Notes: generated by a model not told the origin, from the sequence alone. A stretch of 64,000 nt of DNA from Rhizophagus clarus (GCA_015698045.1 BLAL01000066.1:310001-374000); one strand, 5' to 3'. Counted from the first letter of the stretch, positions 40,579 through 51,408 are shown. Program-made: numbers and translations.

Positions 40579-41850
40579 ATGATGAAAGTTCTTTCAATAA
40601 TAATTTCTTTTATAGTTATACAAGGTTTATTAATAACATCAAATGCGATACCAATATCGGAAACTTCAAATGTAACATTTGAAGAAAAATATAATGATAT
40701 GTTAGATTTTATAGTTATTGGTGACTGGGGTTATCAGGGTAAAGGAGTTGGTCAACATCATGGAAATCAAAAGAACGTAGCATTTGTTATGAAAAAATGG
40801 GCGGAAAGATATAATTCTCAATTCATTATAAATGTTGGAGGTAATCATTTTTGATTTTTTTTTTATTTTTTATTTTTTATTTTTTATTTTTTATTTTTTA
40901 TTTTTTATTTTTTTTATGTTATATTACAAAAATTTATTCTTTTATTTTATTTTTATTTTTATTTTTTTTTTTCTTCTTTGCATATAGATAGTTTTTATAA
41001 AAGTGAACCTGATGATCATCAAGGAGTTGATTCTGTGAATGACGAGAAATGGAAAACAGCTTGGTTAGATGTATATGAAGGTAGATTAGCGGAAATACCT
41101 TGGTACAGTGTAGCGGGAAATCACGACTGGTAAGTATGAGGGAGAGTACATTTTTAGTCTTAAAGGTTATTAACAATGTTTGTCCTATAAAATATTAGGT
41201 ATAATAATGTTTCTGCGGAAATTGAGTATAGTTTGACTGTGGATTCGAGATTCTTTATGCCATCATTATTTTATGTTCGAACAAATATAATTAATGGTGA
41301 AAAAAAAACCAAAGTTGCTTGGATACATATTGATACAAATATATTTTTTTATAAATATGATTTGTTAAAAAATGATCAAATGAAAAATAATTTTGATACA
41401 TTAGGATGGAATGATGATAATGATGTTGAAAATAAATTGCGATGGATAGAACAACAATTAATTGAACAACAAGATGCAGATTGGATTCTTGCAACGGGAC
41501 ATCATCCATTAATTGGAGCTTGCGTTGCTTATAATTATATGCCTAGATTAGTAGAATTATTTGAAAGATACGGAGTATCTGCGTATTTCGCAGGTCATGC
41601 TCATGTATTAGAATATCAGACTCCTAAACCAGATTCTCCTGTGGCGTATTTTACTTCCGGTGCTGCGAGTAGAACGAGCGAAGGCTGTAGCGGAAAAGAT
41701 TGGGGTATGCCCGAAGGTACTTTTGGATTTTTACACGCAACTATAGTAGAAAATGAAATGACCTTTTCTTTTGTCAATGCTACAACCACAAAAGACAAAG
41801 TAGTATATCAGGGTAAATTGACCGCAAGATCAATTTGGCATCCGAAATAA
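40579..41850 (+). CDS. Secreted purple (tartrate-resistant-type) acid phosphatase (3 exons, 351 aa)
   Basis: Exons 40579-40840, 40988-41129, 41199-41850; junctions G|AT and TG|G restore Asp in GDSFY and Trp in GNHDW. The N-terminus MMKVLSIIISFIVIQGLLI...A is a signal peptide with a likely cleavage after residue ~23. All metallophosphatase blocks are present: GDWG (D49), GDSFY (D88), GNHDW (N132, H133), TGHHPL (H236/H237) and GHAH (267-270). This small purple acid phosphatase type binds a di-iron or Fe-Zn centre and hydrolyses phosphomonoesters at acid pH. In a mycorrhizal fungus a secreted or vacuolar enzyme could serve phosphate acquisition; that role is inference. One N-glycosylation site (NVT) follows the signal peptide. 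The first intron contains an ATTTTTT-type repeat. Confidence 0.93.
40858..40915. repeat. Intronic (ATTTTTT)n tandem repeat
   Basis: About eight copies of a 7-bp T-rich unit inside the first intron of the acid phosphatase gene. Confidence 0.9.
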
Positions 41851-42271
41851 TTAAATAATATTATGGTTGGGCGTAGGGCATTGAATTACATTTTTACATT
41901 TAATTTTTAATATAATTCCTTTATTGTATTGTTAATTATATAGTTTTAGAATATTAGAAATTTTTCAACAAAAATAGATACTTTGTATGGACATTAAAAA
42001 AAGTAAATTATAATACCGAAATATTTTTAACTTATTAAGACTTGGCGTATAATAAATATTTGACCGCAATGAGGCGTAAAATGACGTAATTCTATATAAC
42101 ATTCTTAATTACTTAAAATGGGAAATTAAAATGAAAGGCATGTGACACAAAATAAAAAAAAACTGACTACATAACAATTACAAATTTAGGAGTGATTATT
42201 CCGTAAGCATTCAGGAAATCACCGATTGATATTAACTGAATGGATTATTGTCTTAGTAAACTGAGTATAAA
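41851..42271. other. Intergenic, nothing recognised
   Basis: 421 bp of AT-rich spacer between the phosphatase stop and the F-box-like gene; it holds the terminator of the former and promoter of the latter, with no distinct motif seen. Confidence 0.4.
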
Positions 42272-43384
42272 ATGATCAATTCGATGAACCTATGCGATGG
42301 ATCCTTTTTTTTTTCCTTCAATATGAACTCTCTATATGATGAGTTATACATTGAAATTTTCAAGTACATTAATACACCAATATCACTTATCATTACAAAT
42401 CGGCGGTGGTATAATCTTTCGCAAGATCCACACTTGAGAGCTGAATGGTTGATTTATAAATACGGTAGATCACACGCATTATTTCAAGCAGTAAGACTTA
42501 ATAACTTCATTACTTTGGATGTTCTCCAAGCTTTGTTAGCAAGAAATGTTGTGATGTCAAGATATTTTATACAGCGCTTGCTTATGTGTTTTGGTAACCA
42601 AGATCAAAAACTGATCGAACTTAAAGTAGAATATAATGTGAATCAAGTTAATCTTAGAAATCGTGAAAAGAAACCTTGGGCGAGTGATCTGCAATTATCG
42701 ATTTTTGCGAAATTGATCGATGAAGCATTTAATTTATTAAAAGATCAAGAACTTGCAATTAAAGGCAATGATATGGAATTATTTCATTTTTTATCCGCCG
42801 GACCACTTGTTATCAATTATGCTCCTCAAAGATTATATCAAAATATTCATCATATTGAGGATCTAATTTTAAACAAAAAATTTATACCTTTTCCTCCTCG
42901 TCCAAAACTCGCCTATGAAGATACAATAGAAGAATATCCACCAAGAGATGGTTACGAAAATAATAGACAACTTAACGTTATAGCTAGAGCAATAATCATT
43001 CATCCTGATTTGGTTAAGATGTGGAAAAGTATTGGTTATTATGAAATTTGTGATGATGTTAATGATCTTGTAATACAAGGAGCTCTTTTAATCTTATTTC
43101 CTTTCACTCCTCCAAATGATTGGGAATGTCCTGATGTGAATCTTGTTGTTACTCGGTTAAAACAATTTATTGATCTTGGATTTAAATTAACAAACATTGT
43201 TATAATTGATATATTACGTTTATTTGAACATAGATTAGACGAAATTGGTGATCTTTTGATGAATTCATTCCAAAAGATTCGTAATGAACCGAGATCAGTT
43301 ATTGTTAATTCTTGTATTAATGATCTCAATAATCCTGAAAGAAATCGTAATGTTTTAAAATTTTTAAATGGTAGAAAGAATTAA
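42272..43384 (+). CDS. F-box-like protein of unknown target, 370 aa
   Basis: Single exon. After a short Phe/Ser-rich leader, the segment LYDELYIEIFKYI...SLIITNRRWYNLSQDPHLRAEWL (about residues 21-62) has the F-box layout: Leu/Pro-type start, E-I-hydrophobic helix, then S/T-N-(K)-W and R....W. The following YGRSHALFQAV and 'NNFITLDVLQALLARNVVMSRYFIQRLL' resemble degenerate ankyrin-like helical hairpins that are common C-terminal to such domains in Glomeromycotina families. F-box proteins recruit substrates to SCF ubiquitin ligases. Translation might start at the internal Met at 42323 (MNSLYDEL), which would place the F-box at the very N-terminus. Substrate unknown; assignment is by motif layout only. 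Confidence 0.7.
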   Translation: MINSMNLCDGSFFFSFNMNSLYDELYIEIFKYINTPISLIITNRRWYNLSQDPHLRAEWLIYKYGRSHALFQAVRLNNFITLDVLQALLARNVVMSRYFIQRLLMCFGNQDQKLIELKVEYNVNQVNLRNREKKPWASDLQLSIFAKLIDEAFNLLKDQELAIKGNDMELFHFLSAGPLVINYAPQRLYQNIHHIEDLILNKKFIPFPPRPKLAYEDTIEEYPPRDGYENNRQLNVIARAIIIHPDLVKMWKSIGYYEICDDVNDLVIQGALLILFPFTPPNDWECPDVNLVVTRLKQFIDLGFKLTNIVIIDILRLFEHRLDEIGDLLMNSFQKIRNEPRSVIVNSCINDLNNPERNRNVLKFLNGRKN

Positions 43385-43982
43385 TTAGTTATGTAAAAGA
43401 TACGTTCTTGTTATACGTGGTGAATCAGTTGCCGAAATATTTCGATATTAAATCACAAAATGTCAAAATTTATTATACCATTGAATTGCACCGTAGTAAC
43501 GCATTATGATTACGGTAATATTTAGCTGATGTAATAAATTTTGGCGTTATATAAAGTGCGCCAAATAATCAATCTCATTCACTGTAAAATCATGCAATGT
43601 TAATCCGCTATCTTCCGGATTAAGAGTAAAAATTTTTAAAGACGGGTATACCCGTCGGTCCCGAGTGGCGCATTTTATAAAGGGCGGGAAATCCGCGTCA
43701 CGCGATTACAAGAAAATACCGGTTAAGGTTTTGGAGGGAGACGAATTGAATTATTAAATAATAAAAATTATATTTATTCGTTAAAAAAAAAAAAAAAAAT
43801 ACTTACCGTATTATATAAACCATAGTACTCCCATATTTAGTATCCACCTTTTTTATTTATTCGAAAATTAGACGCAGTACTACGGTTCATAAAATACGGT
43901 AAAATAAATAAATATCAGATAAAAAATAAATTCTGTTATCTATTTAACATCACGCTGTTAGAAATAATGGAAACCATAATAT
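43385..43982. other. Intergenic with GC-richer palindromic patch
   Basis: Between the F-box-like gene and the 3' end of the kinase-Sel1 pseudogene. At about 43545-43700 the composition becomes much more GC-rich than the flanks and contains local palindromes (TTGGCG...CGCCAA near 43543-43566 and a perfect 16-bp palindrome at 43641). A 15-A tract follows near 43785. Confidence 0.5.
43641..43656. repeat. Perfect 16-bp palindrome GACGGGTATACCCGTC
   Basis: Read directly: gacgggta followed by tacccgtc with no spacer, in a GC-rich patch. Could be a protein-binding site or the end of a decayed repeat. Confidence 0.85.
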
Positions 43983-46241
43983 TTATAAGTTTGAACTAGA
44001 GCTTCTTGACGATTTTAATGATAATCTTTTTGATAATGAAGTTTCTTTTTTCTATTATATATACAGCGTATAATTAGTATTTCAAATAATTTGACAAAAA
44101 AAATGAGATAGAAAATATATTTACCTGGTCTGAGTATTCTGTCAATTGTTTTTCTACTTTTGTAATTTCTTCGGATATTTCCCAGGATCCATCATTCTTT
44201 TGGTATTCTTCAAACCAGGTTAAAGCCTTTTTGATATTTCTTTTTTTACTATAACCAATATTATAACAATTTGCTACATAATAACAAGATTGCACAAAAC
44301 CTCCTTTGGCAGATTTTTTGTAATAGCCAAATGCCTTGGATTTATCTTCATTATCCTTAAAATATTCTGCGAGATTACACAAAGCTATATTTAATCCTTC
44401 TTCAGCAGCTTGTTGATAATATTTTAATGCTTTCTTGCAATCTTTTTCAACTCCAATACCATTATAATAACATTTTCCAAGTTCAAAATGACCATTTATA
44501 TCACCTTTTTGACTTGCAGTATTATACCATGTAAAACTTTCCTTATCATCTTTTTTTACTCCAAAACCTTCTTTATAAAAGGTTCCGATCACTACTTCAT
44601 AATGTTGTTGTATTGATGTTTGATTATCTTTAAGGTAATTAAAAATACGCGTTGATTGCGATTTATATTTTTCTAAAATATAATTAAAATCAAACTTCTT
44701 TGTTGTTCCGATATCGTTATTTTTCTTGTATTCTTCAACAATTTCATTTAATGCTTTAACTAATTCTGGTTCATTAACTTCATCTTTAATTTCATCAGTT
44801 ATATTCCAGGATCCATCATTTTCCTGATATTTTCTAAACCATTCTAAAGCTTCTTTTTTATTTCTTTTTTTATTACCATAACCATTATGATAACATTTTG
44901 CTACATAATATTGTGATGGTACGTAACCATTTTCAGCAGATTTTTTATAGTAATCAAATGATGTTGTGAATTTGTTAGATATATTATTATTATAATAATA
45001 TTTTGCAAGATTAAATAAAGCTATATTTAATCCTTTATCAGCAGCGAGTTGATAATATTCTAATGCTTTTATAGAATCTTTTTCAATTCCAATACCATTA
45101 TAATAACATTCCCCGATTTCAAAATGACCATTTATATCACCTTTTTTACTCGCAATATCATACCATTTAAAACTTTCTTTTTCATCTTTTCCTACTCCAA
45201 AGCCTTTTTTATAAAAAGTTCCGATCATTACTTCATGTATTTTTTTTTATTAAGATGGTCAAAGAGATCCATTGATTGTGACTCATATTTTCTTAAGATA
45301 TGTTCAAAATCAAAACTTTTTGTCTTTCCGTTATTATTATTTTTTAAATAACCTTTAACAATATCATCTACCAATCTATCTAATTCCGTATCATCAAGAT
45401 TATTATCATTATCATTTTTTTCTTTAGGGGATGATATATTCCAATCAAAGGTTTTAATAGTATTAGTAATAATAGAAATAAGATTTTTTGATGTAATTTT
45501 AGGTTCAACTTTGTTATTATTGTTGGGTTGTAATTTGTTTAAAATATTATAAACTCAACTTTGTTATTATTAGGTCTTTGTTTTGGATTACCATTCCAAC
45601 ATTTCTTATATAGCCCAACATAATCTGGAGGTGTGCCTTCAATTGAATTTTCTCTGTGACCTTTACCAACTCTATAACTTATAAATTGTTCTCCGATATC
45701 CATGTAAGGAGAATGACCGCTTGTAATTTCCCATAATAAAATACCTAAACTATAAATATCTGATTTTTTGTCTCCACTCCGTTTATTCTCGAAACACCAA
45801 GGATCAATATATCCAACCACTCCTGCAATTATTGAATTAGTTGGAGTATCTGTCAACTGTTTAGATAGTCCAAGATCTGCGATCATCAATACGCCATCAT
45901 TAACTAATATGTTTTTCGAGTGCTTTTTTATTATATTAATAAGAAAATTTTTTCCGAACGGGTCGGGTCGGATCGGGTCGATAATTAATATAAATATAAA
46001 TAATTATAATAATAATTAATAATAATTTTTAAACGAATCATATATACTTGTTAATTGAAGAATGATTATTATTATCTAATAAAGCTTTTAATGCTGCTTC
46101 TTCCATTCCTCTAAAATTCCATTTAGCTTTATAAACAACACCAAATCCTCCTCTACCAATTTCCACTTTGTCACTAAATTCTTCATACTTAAAATAGTTA
46201 ATATCTTCACTTTTTATTTTCGTAGTAATCCAATTTTCCAT
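43983..46241 (-). pseudogene. Broken protein kinase-Sel1 repeat fusion
   Basis: Reads from 46241. The N-lobe is recognisable: Gly loop GRGGFGVVYKAKW and the ATP-binding Lys in AALKAL. The sequence then passes into AT-rich DNA plus a GGGTCGGGTCGGATC-like repeat (45955-45982) and resumes at KKHSKNILVNDG...IADLGLSK. Subdomains III-VI, including the HRD catalytic Asp, are therefore missing. The C-lobe (GYIDPWCF, DIYSLGILLWEITSG, KQRP) runs to about 45545, where one base appears lost and the frame shifts into ILNKLQPNNNN. A second shift lies in a 9-base A run (minus strand) at 45240-45248, after which Sel1 repeats continue (45228-44125). A GTAAAT-donor intron (44124-44052) leads to a Ser/Lys-rich last exon ending at 43983. 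Intact relatives would be Tyr-kinase-like kinases with Sel1 tails. Homopolymer shifts could be sequencing errors, but the missing catalytic loop is not. Confidence 0.8.
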
Positions 46242-47191
46242 CTTTTTAAAGGTATAGGTTTAATAAGTTTATATACAAGTTTAAGGTCAATTTATTTGTT
46301 TTGTTATTATTATTATTATTTTTTATAAAAAAAAAAAAAATGAAATGATTGTTAGTTCCTTACCATCTTCAGGAAACAAGAAAATATTTTTATCATGCAG
46401 AATTATTTTTATTATCTATTAACAATTACAGTAAGGTTGCAGAATGTGAAATTATTTTTAAGGACGCGAAATGCAGAATGTCCATTAAGCCATGAAAAGG
46501 AAATAATGCCGAATATTACCCGTATTACGGATTATTGATTACGGAATAATCATACTTCTGTTTCAGGAGAAACCAAAAATATATAAAATGTTCTAGTACA
46601 ACAATACTACAATCGCAATTTAAACTCCGCGGATAACAATTATTATGACAAAAAAAGATAATTTTTAAATTTGTTCGTTCTCCATTATTTGCATGATAAT
46701 GCTCGATAAAGATAGTGTCGCAACTTAAACTCCCGTGGATCTAGAAATGATCTGCAATACACTAAACAATCTCCTAGACGTTTATAGTTAGCACTTGTTT
46801 TATAACAAGTTTTGATGGTACGATAGTATTGCATGGTTCTCTTCAGCTAATATAGAAAAGCTCCAAACGTTTCATAAAATTTTTATCCTATAAAAATCGA
46901 TACCAAAAAAAAGCCTGTAGAAAAAGATAAAAAAATTGCACGCATGTTTGTTATTTTGCAAATGACGCGACGTAACCTGTATTATACTAGGACTCTGAGC
47001 GATATATGTATAGGTAACAGAATTATCCGCTTAGAACATACTGTTTTGGCCACAGCCAATTCACTATAATTATTTCAAATTGGGTTTCTTTCACAAAAGT
47101 TGAAGTTTTTGCTATTCTTTTATGCATATTATTCGCTCCTGAAAACTGTTCACTTATAATGTATAACTAGGGAACGATTTCAGAACCGTTG

Positions 47192-47322
47192 TTAGTCCGG
47201 AGTACGAGCGTAACTAAATGAACCAATCATGCATCGACTCAATTTTTGAGCGGGCGGACAGACGGACATTTTGTGTGACCTTTGCATAGAAATATATAGT
47301 CCTTCATTACACTTCGGACTAA
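47192..47322 (-). mobile_element. Palindromic MITE-like repeat with TTAGTCCGGAG/CTTCGGACTAA ends
   Basis: 131 bp bounded by terminal inverted repeats TTAGTCCGGAGT... and ...ACTTCGGACTAA. Its reverse complement matches the copy at 61152-61271 over nearly its full length: AAGGACTATATA, a GTGACACAAA-type word, TGTCCGCCCGC and ATTGAGTCGAT are shared in the same order. No coding capacity. Confidence 0.75.
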
Positions 47323-47682
47323 TCAGCTATTAACAGATTTAAATAATTCTTATATTTTAACCTCTAAGGAATTTTTTAGAATTTCTTTTACAAATATTAT
47401 TTAAATTATATTTATCAATATTATGTTAACAAATATCTAAAAGTAAATTTATATAAAATTAAAGCACACTTAAACAATTATCTTAATGATATAGTAGAAA
47501 ATACTATTCCCCATTTCATCTAATGTTTCAATACATTGGTTTTACACTTTTTAAAATTTTTAACAAAATTCTTATTGACAAATTTCACTAAACGATTTAT
47601 CTTACAGATCCATTAAAACAAAACTTTTATTTAAAGAGCTTCAGTATATGAAACGTTATTTTTATCACTTACACTCCCGCGC

Positions 47683-47715
47683 AAAAAGTTTAGGACCACC
47701 TGATGTGTTGTAAAA
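47683..47715. mobile_element. Possible lone Tc1/mariner-type terminal repeat
   Basis: The word CACTCCCGCGCAAAAAGTTT followed by aggaccacc resembles the outer ends of fungal Tc1-like elements (CNNNNCAAAAGTTTNGGNCC pattern). No partner end or transposase was found, so at most a solo remnant. Confidence 0.25.
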
Positions 47716-48916
47716 AAAATGGCTTTTTTTAATGATCCAATATTTTATCAAGCAGTGAAAAATTATTTATAATTACTTTAATGAATAAAGAACAACTTTT
47801 TATTATTAATTAAAAATAAATAATAAAATTATCAGTAATTAGATACCGCAATATCACGTAATCTATATTTATGTCACGTGATTTATAAAGAAGAAAAAAA
47901 AGTTCGTATAAAAATAAAAAACAAAACTTTTTTTAATTAAACCTTCTGTTATATACAATATAAAAAAAAAGTTTTCCGGCCTATAATTTAATAAAATTAA
48001 AAACTAAGTTATTATAATAAAACCTTAATTAATGGTTCGTTCTGATTGGTTGAGACTTTGATAATTAACAAAAACCGATTCTCTAACATTTTTAATAATT
48101 GATCCAATAACAAATCGTTTTAACCGTTTTTTAAATAATTTTAACAAAAAAAAAAAAAAAAACAAAGCTAAACGCATTTGTTAAAATAATTATTTTTTTT
48201 TTTAATCAAAATCATTTATTATTAATCATTTTTTTTTTATTGATCATTTTTAATAAAAACGTTTTTAAAAGTATTTTTATTGATCTTTTTTTACGAAATT
48301 AATATTAATCGTTTTATTAATCGGCGGTTATAATAAAAAATGATTGATTACATGACAGATTAATTGTTAAAAATTTCTAACTAATTAAAATCGATTATTA
48401 TTAACTTTCAATAAAATTTAAAAAGATATTATTGTGGATTGCGGAATTTTGAATATTTAGGTTTTAAAAATTCACAATATTATACAATATCTTAAATCGC
48501 GATTATTCAGCTACCAATTAGTAGAAAAGCGTAGGAGTTACGCTTCTAATCAGTAGAAAATTTCCGGAATTCCAAAGCGATACATTGCTAATTAATAAAA
48601 AATCACCGGGTGTCCTTGTTAAAAAAAATTATCATAAATTATAATAAATTAATTGCGCAGTCAAATAATTAATCATTTTTGGCTTAGTTACTTGAAAAAA
48701 AAAAATAAGTATTACGGTAATTATTGATATCTTATGTAGCAACTTCATTATCTTGTATGATATCTTGTACGCGATTTCTCGGAAATTATTATATAAGCGA
48801 TAATTAATTTTAAGTCATTTACTTTATTTATTTTACAATATTAGTGAAGCGACGAAGCGTTTATGTCTTATACTGCGGCACCAATTACATTTAGCAAGTA
48901 TAGTTCATTTTATTAT

Positions 48917-49030
48917 ATAATTTGAATACAAATATAGTTATAAATATACAAAAATAATTTGAGTACAAAATATAGTTATAAATATACAAAAATAATTTGA
49001 ATACAAAATAAAGTTAATATACAAAATATA
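48917..49030. repeat. 37-38-bp tandem repeat, about three copies
   Basis: Copies begin 'ataatttga(a/g)tac' at 48917, 48954 and 48992 and continue 'aaatatagttataaatatac'; the third is partly truncated. Lies just downstream of the membrane-protein gene's stop. Confidence 0.85.
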
Positions 49031-49082
49031 CATAAGTACTATATAATTTGACATCATATTTGTAATTTCTGTATTTCTAGCC

Positions 49083-50924
49083 TTATTTTTCACCCGTCGA
49101 GTCCTCCTGTTGCTCATTCTCTGAACTTACTGGCGAAACAGTAAATTTAATAATTGAATGGGGTTTCGAAGACATGTTTTCGGCGGTAGATTCAATTAAA
49201 CCTTTATCTTTTTCATTTTCTGAATCATTATGGTTATTCACTGAACTTGGTTGTGAAACAATAATTTTTTTATCTTTTCTAATAAGATGATTTGAATCTT
49301 CTGAATCATTATGGTTATTCACTGAACTTACTTGTGAAACAATAATTTTTTTATCTTTTCTAATAAGATTATTTGAATCTTCAACCTGGAAGATTAACCA
49401 TTCAATAGATATTTGAGGTATTTGACTTCCTTTTATTCCTTTGTGATATTTTATGAATTGCCAACCTACAACTCCTAAAAAGCATAAAATACTCATTATA
49501 AGTATAGTAATCCAATATCCTCCACCGAATTCTAATCTCACACCAGTTTCACCTTTAATTAAAAGCTGGACAGGCATTTCTTTACCTATACCTGATAATA
49601 AGATTCGTCTAGCCAAGACTCCAGAGGCAGTAATTCCACGTAATAATTCGATAAATTTATACATTACCAGGTTCACATCATTTGTGTCAAGAGCCAAACA
49701 TCCTCCAAAATTAACTGTGTCACATATAGGTAACAGAATATGACCACCATATGAAGCTAATGATTCATGTATAAAATCACTATATACAGGTTTTGGACTA
49801 GAATAATCTACTCTATTGCCACTAATTCCTCTAGTAAAACAGGTATCACAACCTGCAGATATATATTCAACATATTCAACATGTGTATTCATTAAGCAGC
49901 TAATTTGCAAACCTTTTGTAGGACGACATATTTCTAAGTTTCCAGCTATATCAAAATTTCCATCACATGATGAGTTGATAGGTAATATGTGCACAAAATT
50001 TAAAGTGATTCGTGTTGTTTCATTAAGATTATCTTGCTCAAGTTTAATAATTTCCCCCATCCATCGACCTTCTAATCCAGTACCAGCTTGTATGGTTTGT
50101 ATTAATTCAAATAATGGGGTTGGTTTTGGTATATTTAGATTACGATAATATTCTGATCCTAGAATTGGATAAGTTTCAGGAGTATCGTAACACATAGTAC
50201 TTAAACTAAAAGCAGGAATAATCTGATTCTCGGTTTGTACCACCCTATAATTAATATTCGTATCGTTATCAGTTGTTGCTACCATCACTACTCTTTCACC
50301 ATCAACCAAATCTCCCCAATGCATTGATAATTGTTTAGAAATTCCATTTACCATCACATCTGAAGCACCTTGTAACCATTGAAATCTAAATTTAGATTGC
50401 AATAATTCAGGACAACCTCCTGCTTCCTCATTCACACATGGGTTTAACGGATCAGCGTTAAATTTTTCACTTGTAATTGAAAGAGATCCCGGTATTGTAG
50501 TTGTGTTTATTGCTAATCCAATAATTAATTCGAGTGACCCAACTAAAGCAATTGTAAAAATAATAATTCTTAATACTAATGGAATTTTACTCTCTGTTAA
50601 CAATAGTTTAATCGACCGTAACATTCCGGTATCTTGACTATTGGCTATTTCTATTAAAGAGCGTGGTTTAATTTCTTTTTCACCATGTAATATTAAATAA
50701 CCCATCATCCAATTAAACAGATTACTAAGTATCCGCATGGCCAGGTGCAATAATACGTAAGTTAACATCATTGGTATTGCTATTAAAAATGTGCTGCCAA
50801 CTGGAAAAATTAGGTCTACACGTCCGACTCCAACTGACGTAATAAATCCGGTTAGACATATTAAAATAATCAATCCAAAGTATGTCACTATACTATTATA
50901 ATGTTTCTTGAAAATTTCATACAT
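49083..50924 (-). CDS. Unrecognised multi-pass membrane protein with large ectodomain, 613 aa
   Basis: Single exon. Three N-terminal hydrophobic segments are clear (about residues 12-34 TYFGLIILICLTGFITSVGV; 40-66; 112-137 LVLRIIIFTIALVGSLELI). They are followed by a ~320-residue hydrophilic region with about ten cysteines (CVNEEAGGC, CRPTKGLQISC, CDTCFTRG, CDTVNFGGC) that probably form disulfides on the outer or luminal side. A fourth TM (WITILIMSILCFLGVVGWQF) precedes an acidic/basic cytosolic tail containing an exact-phase 27-residue duplication (LIRKDKKIIVSQ...). The layout suggests a surface sensor or adhesion-type protein. I recognise no named family; similar Cys-rich membrane proteins are frequent in Glomeromycotina, but that is recollection rather than evidence. 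Confidence 0.8.
   Translation of the reverse strand: MYEIFKKHYNSIVTYFGLIILICLTGFITSVGVGRVDLIFPVGSTFLIAIPMMLTYVLLHLAMRILSNLFNWMMGYLILHGEKEIKPRSLIEIANSQDTGMLRSIKLLLTESKIPLVLRIIIFTIALVGSLELIIGLAINTTTIPGSLSITSEKFNADPLNPCVNEEAGGCPELLQSKFRFQWLQGASDVMVNGISKQLSMHWGDLVDGERVVMVATTDNDTNINYRVVQTENQIIPAFSLSTMCYDTPETYPILGSEYYRNLNIPKPTPLFELIQTIQAGTGLEGRWMGEIIKLEQDNLNETTRITLNFVHILPINSSCDGNFDIAGNLEICRPTKGLQISCLMNTHVEYVEYISAGCDTCFTRGISGNRVDYSSPKPVYSDFIHESLASYGGHILLPICDTVNFGGCLALDTNDVNLVMYKFIELLRGITASGVLARRILLSGIGKEMPVQLLIKGETGVRLEFGGGYWITILIMSILCFLGVVGWQFIKYHKGIKGSQIPQISIEWLIFQVEDSNNLIRKDKKIIVSQVSSVNNHNDSEDSNHLIRKDKKIIVSQPSSVNNHNDSENEKDKGLIESTAENMSSKPHSIIKFTVSPVSSENEQQEDSTGEK
49221..49382 (-). repeat. 81-bp tandem duplication in the membrane-protein tail
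   Basis: The word 'tgaatcattatggttattca' recurs at 49221 and 49302, exactly 81 bp apart, giving two in-frame 27-residue copies of the SxxNLIRKDKKIIVSQ segment. Confidence 0.9.
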
Positions 50925-51124
50925 ATTTAATAATTCTCAAGATATGAGAAATATTTGTAGTTTCATAAGTTTCGTAAGAATGTATATTTATATAGATAAA
51001 TTTTTTAGTAATACAGTCATATTTTTTATTTTGTTCACACATTTTAAAGTATAATGAATGGAATATACGGTAGAAACTTTTTTTTTGTCAAAATAATGGT
51101 GCTGCATAATCAGTGTGTGAATTT

Positions 51125-51292
51125 ACAGACGGTTTTGTCTATAAAGATGTAGAATTCTTATCTTCTATCTTAAGAGAAAAATACGGATTAAAAACATCTA
51201 TTGATAAGACTGTTTACATTAGCAAATCTTCTATAGAAGAATTATATGAAATATTAAAGCCCTATTTACATCCTAGGAAATTATTTTGGTGA
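51125..51292 (+). pseudogene. C-terminal fragment of a LAGLIDADG homing endonuclease, probably mitochondrial DNA in the nucleus
   Basis: An open stretch ending in TGA at 51290-51292 encodes about 55 residues: ...YKDVEFLSSILREKYGLKTS...TVYISKSSIEELYEILKPYL-HPRKLFW. This matches the C-terminal layout of group-I-intron or free-standing LAGLIDADG endonucleases (V-x2-L-x3-L...KFGL-K...IYI...S...L...V-x-PY-x-HPSM-x-YK). No LAGLIDADG helix or start precedes it, so it is a truncated fragment. Such genes live in fungal mitochondrial DNA; together with the adjacent hairpin at 51409 it suggests a nuclear insertion of mtDNA. Confidence 0.7.
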
Positions 51293-51408
51293 TTGGCTGA
51301 GTTTATAAATGACCAGGAATCTTCTTTTACTTATTCCCCGGTCTCATATAGATAGTCGGGAAATCACTATTTTTAGCTTAATCACATGTTCCTGGGGATT
51401 ACCCATTC

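Larger units (their letters stand above)
46242..49082. other. Intergenic, repeat-bearing, no gene recognised
   Basis: 2.8 kb of AT-rich DNA. It contains two similar short words near 46612 (cgcaatttaaactccgcgg) and 46718 (cgcaacttaaactcccgtgg), the palindromic MITE-like repeat at 47192-47322, a lone Tc1-like end near 47683 and a 37-38-bp tandem repeat at 48917-49030. No ORF with family character. Confidence 0.5.
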
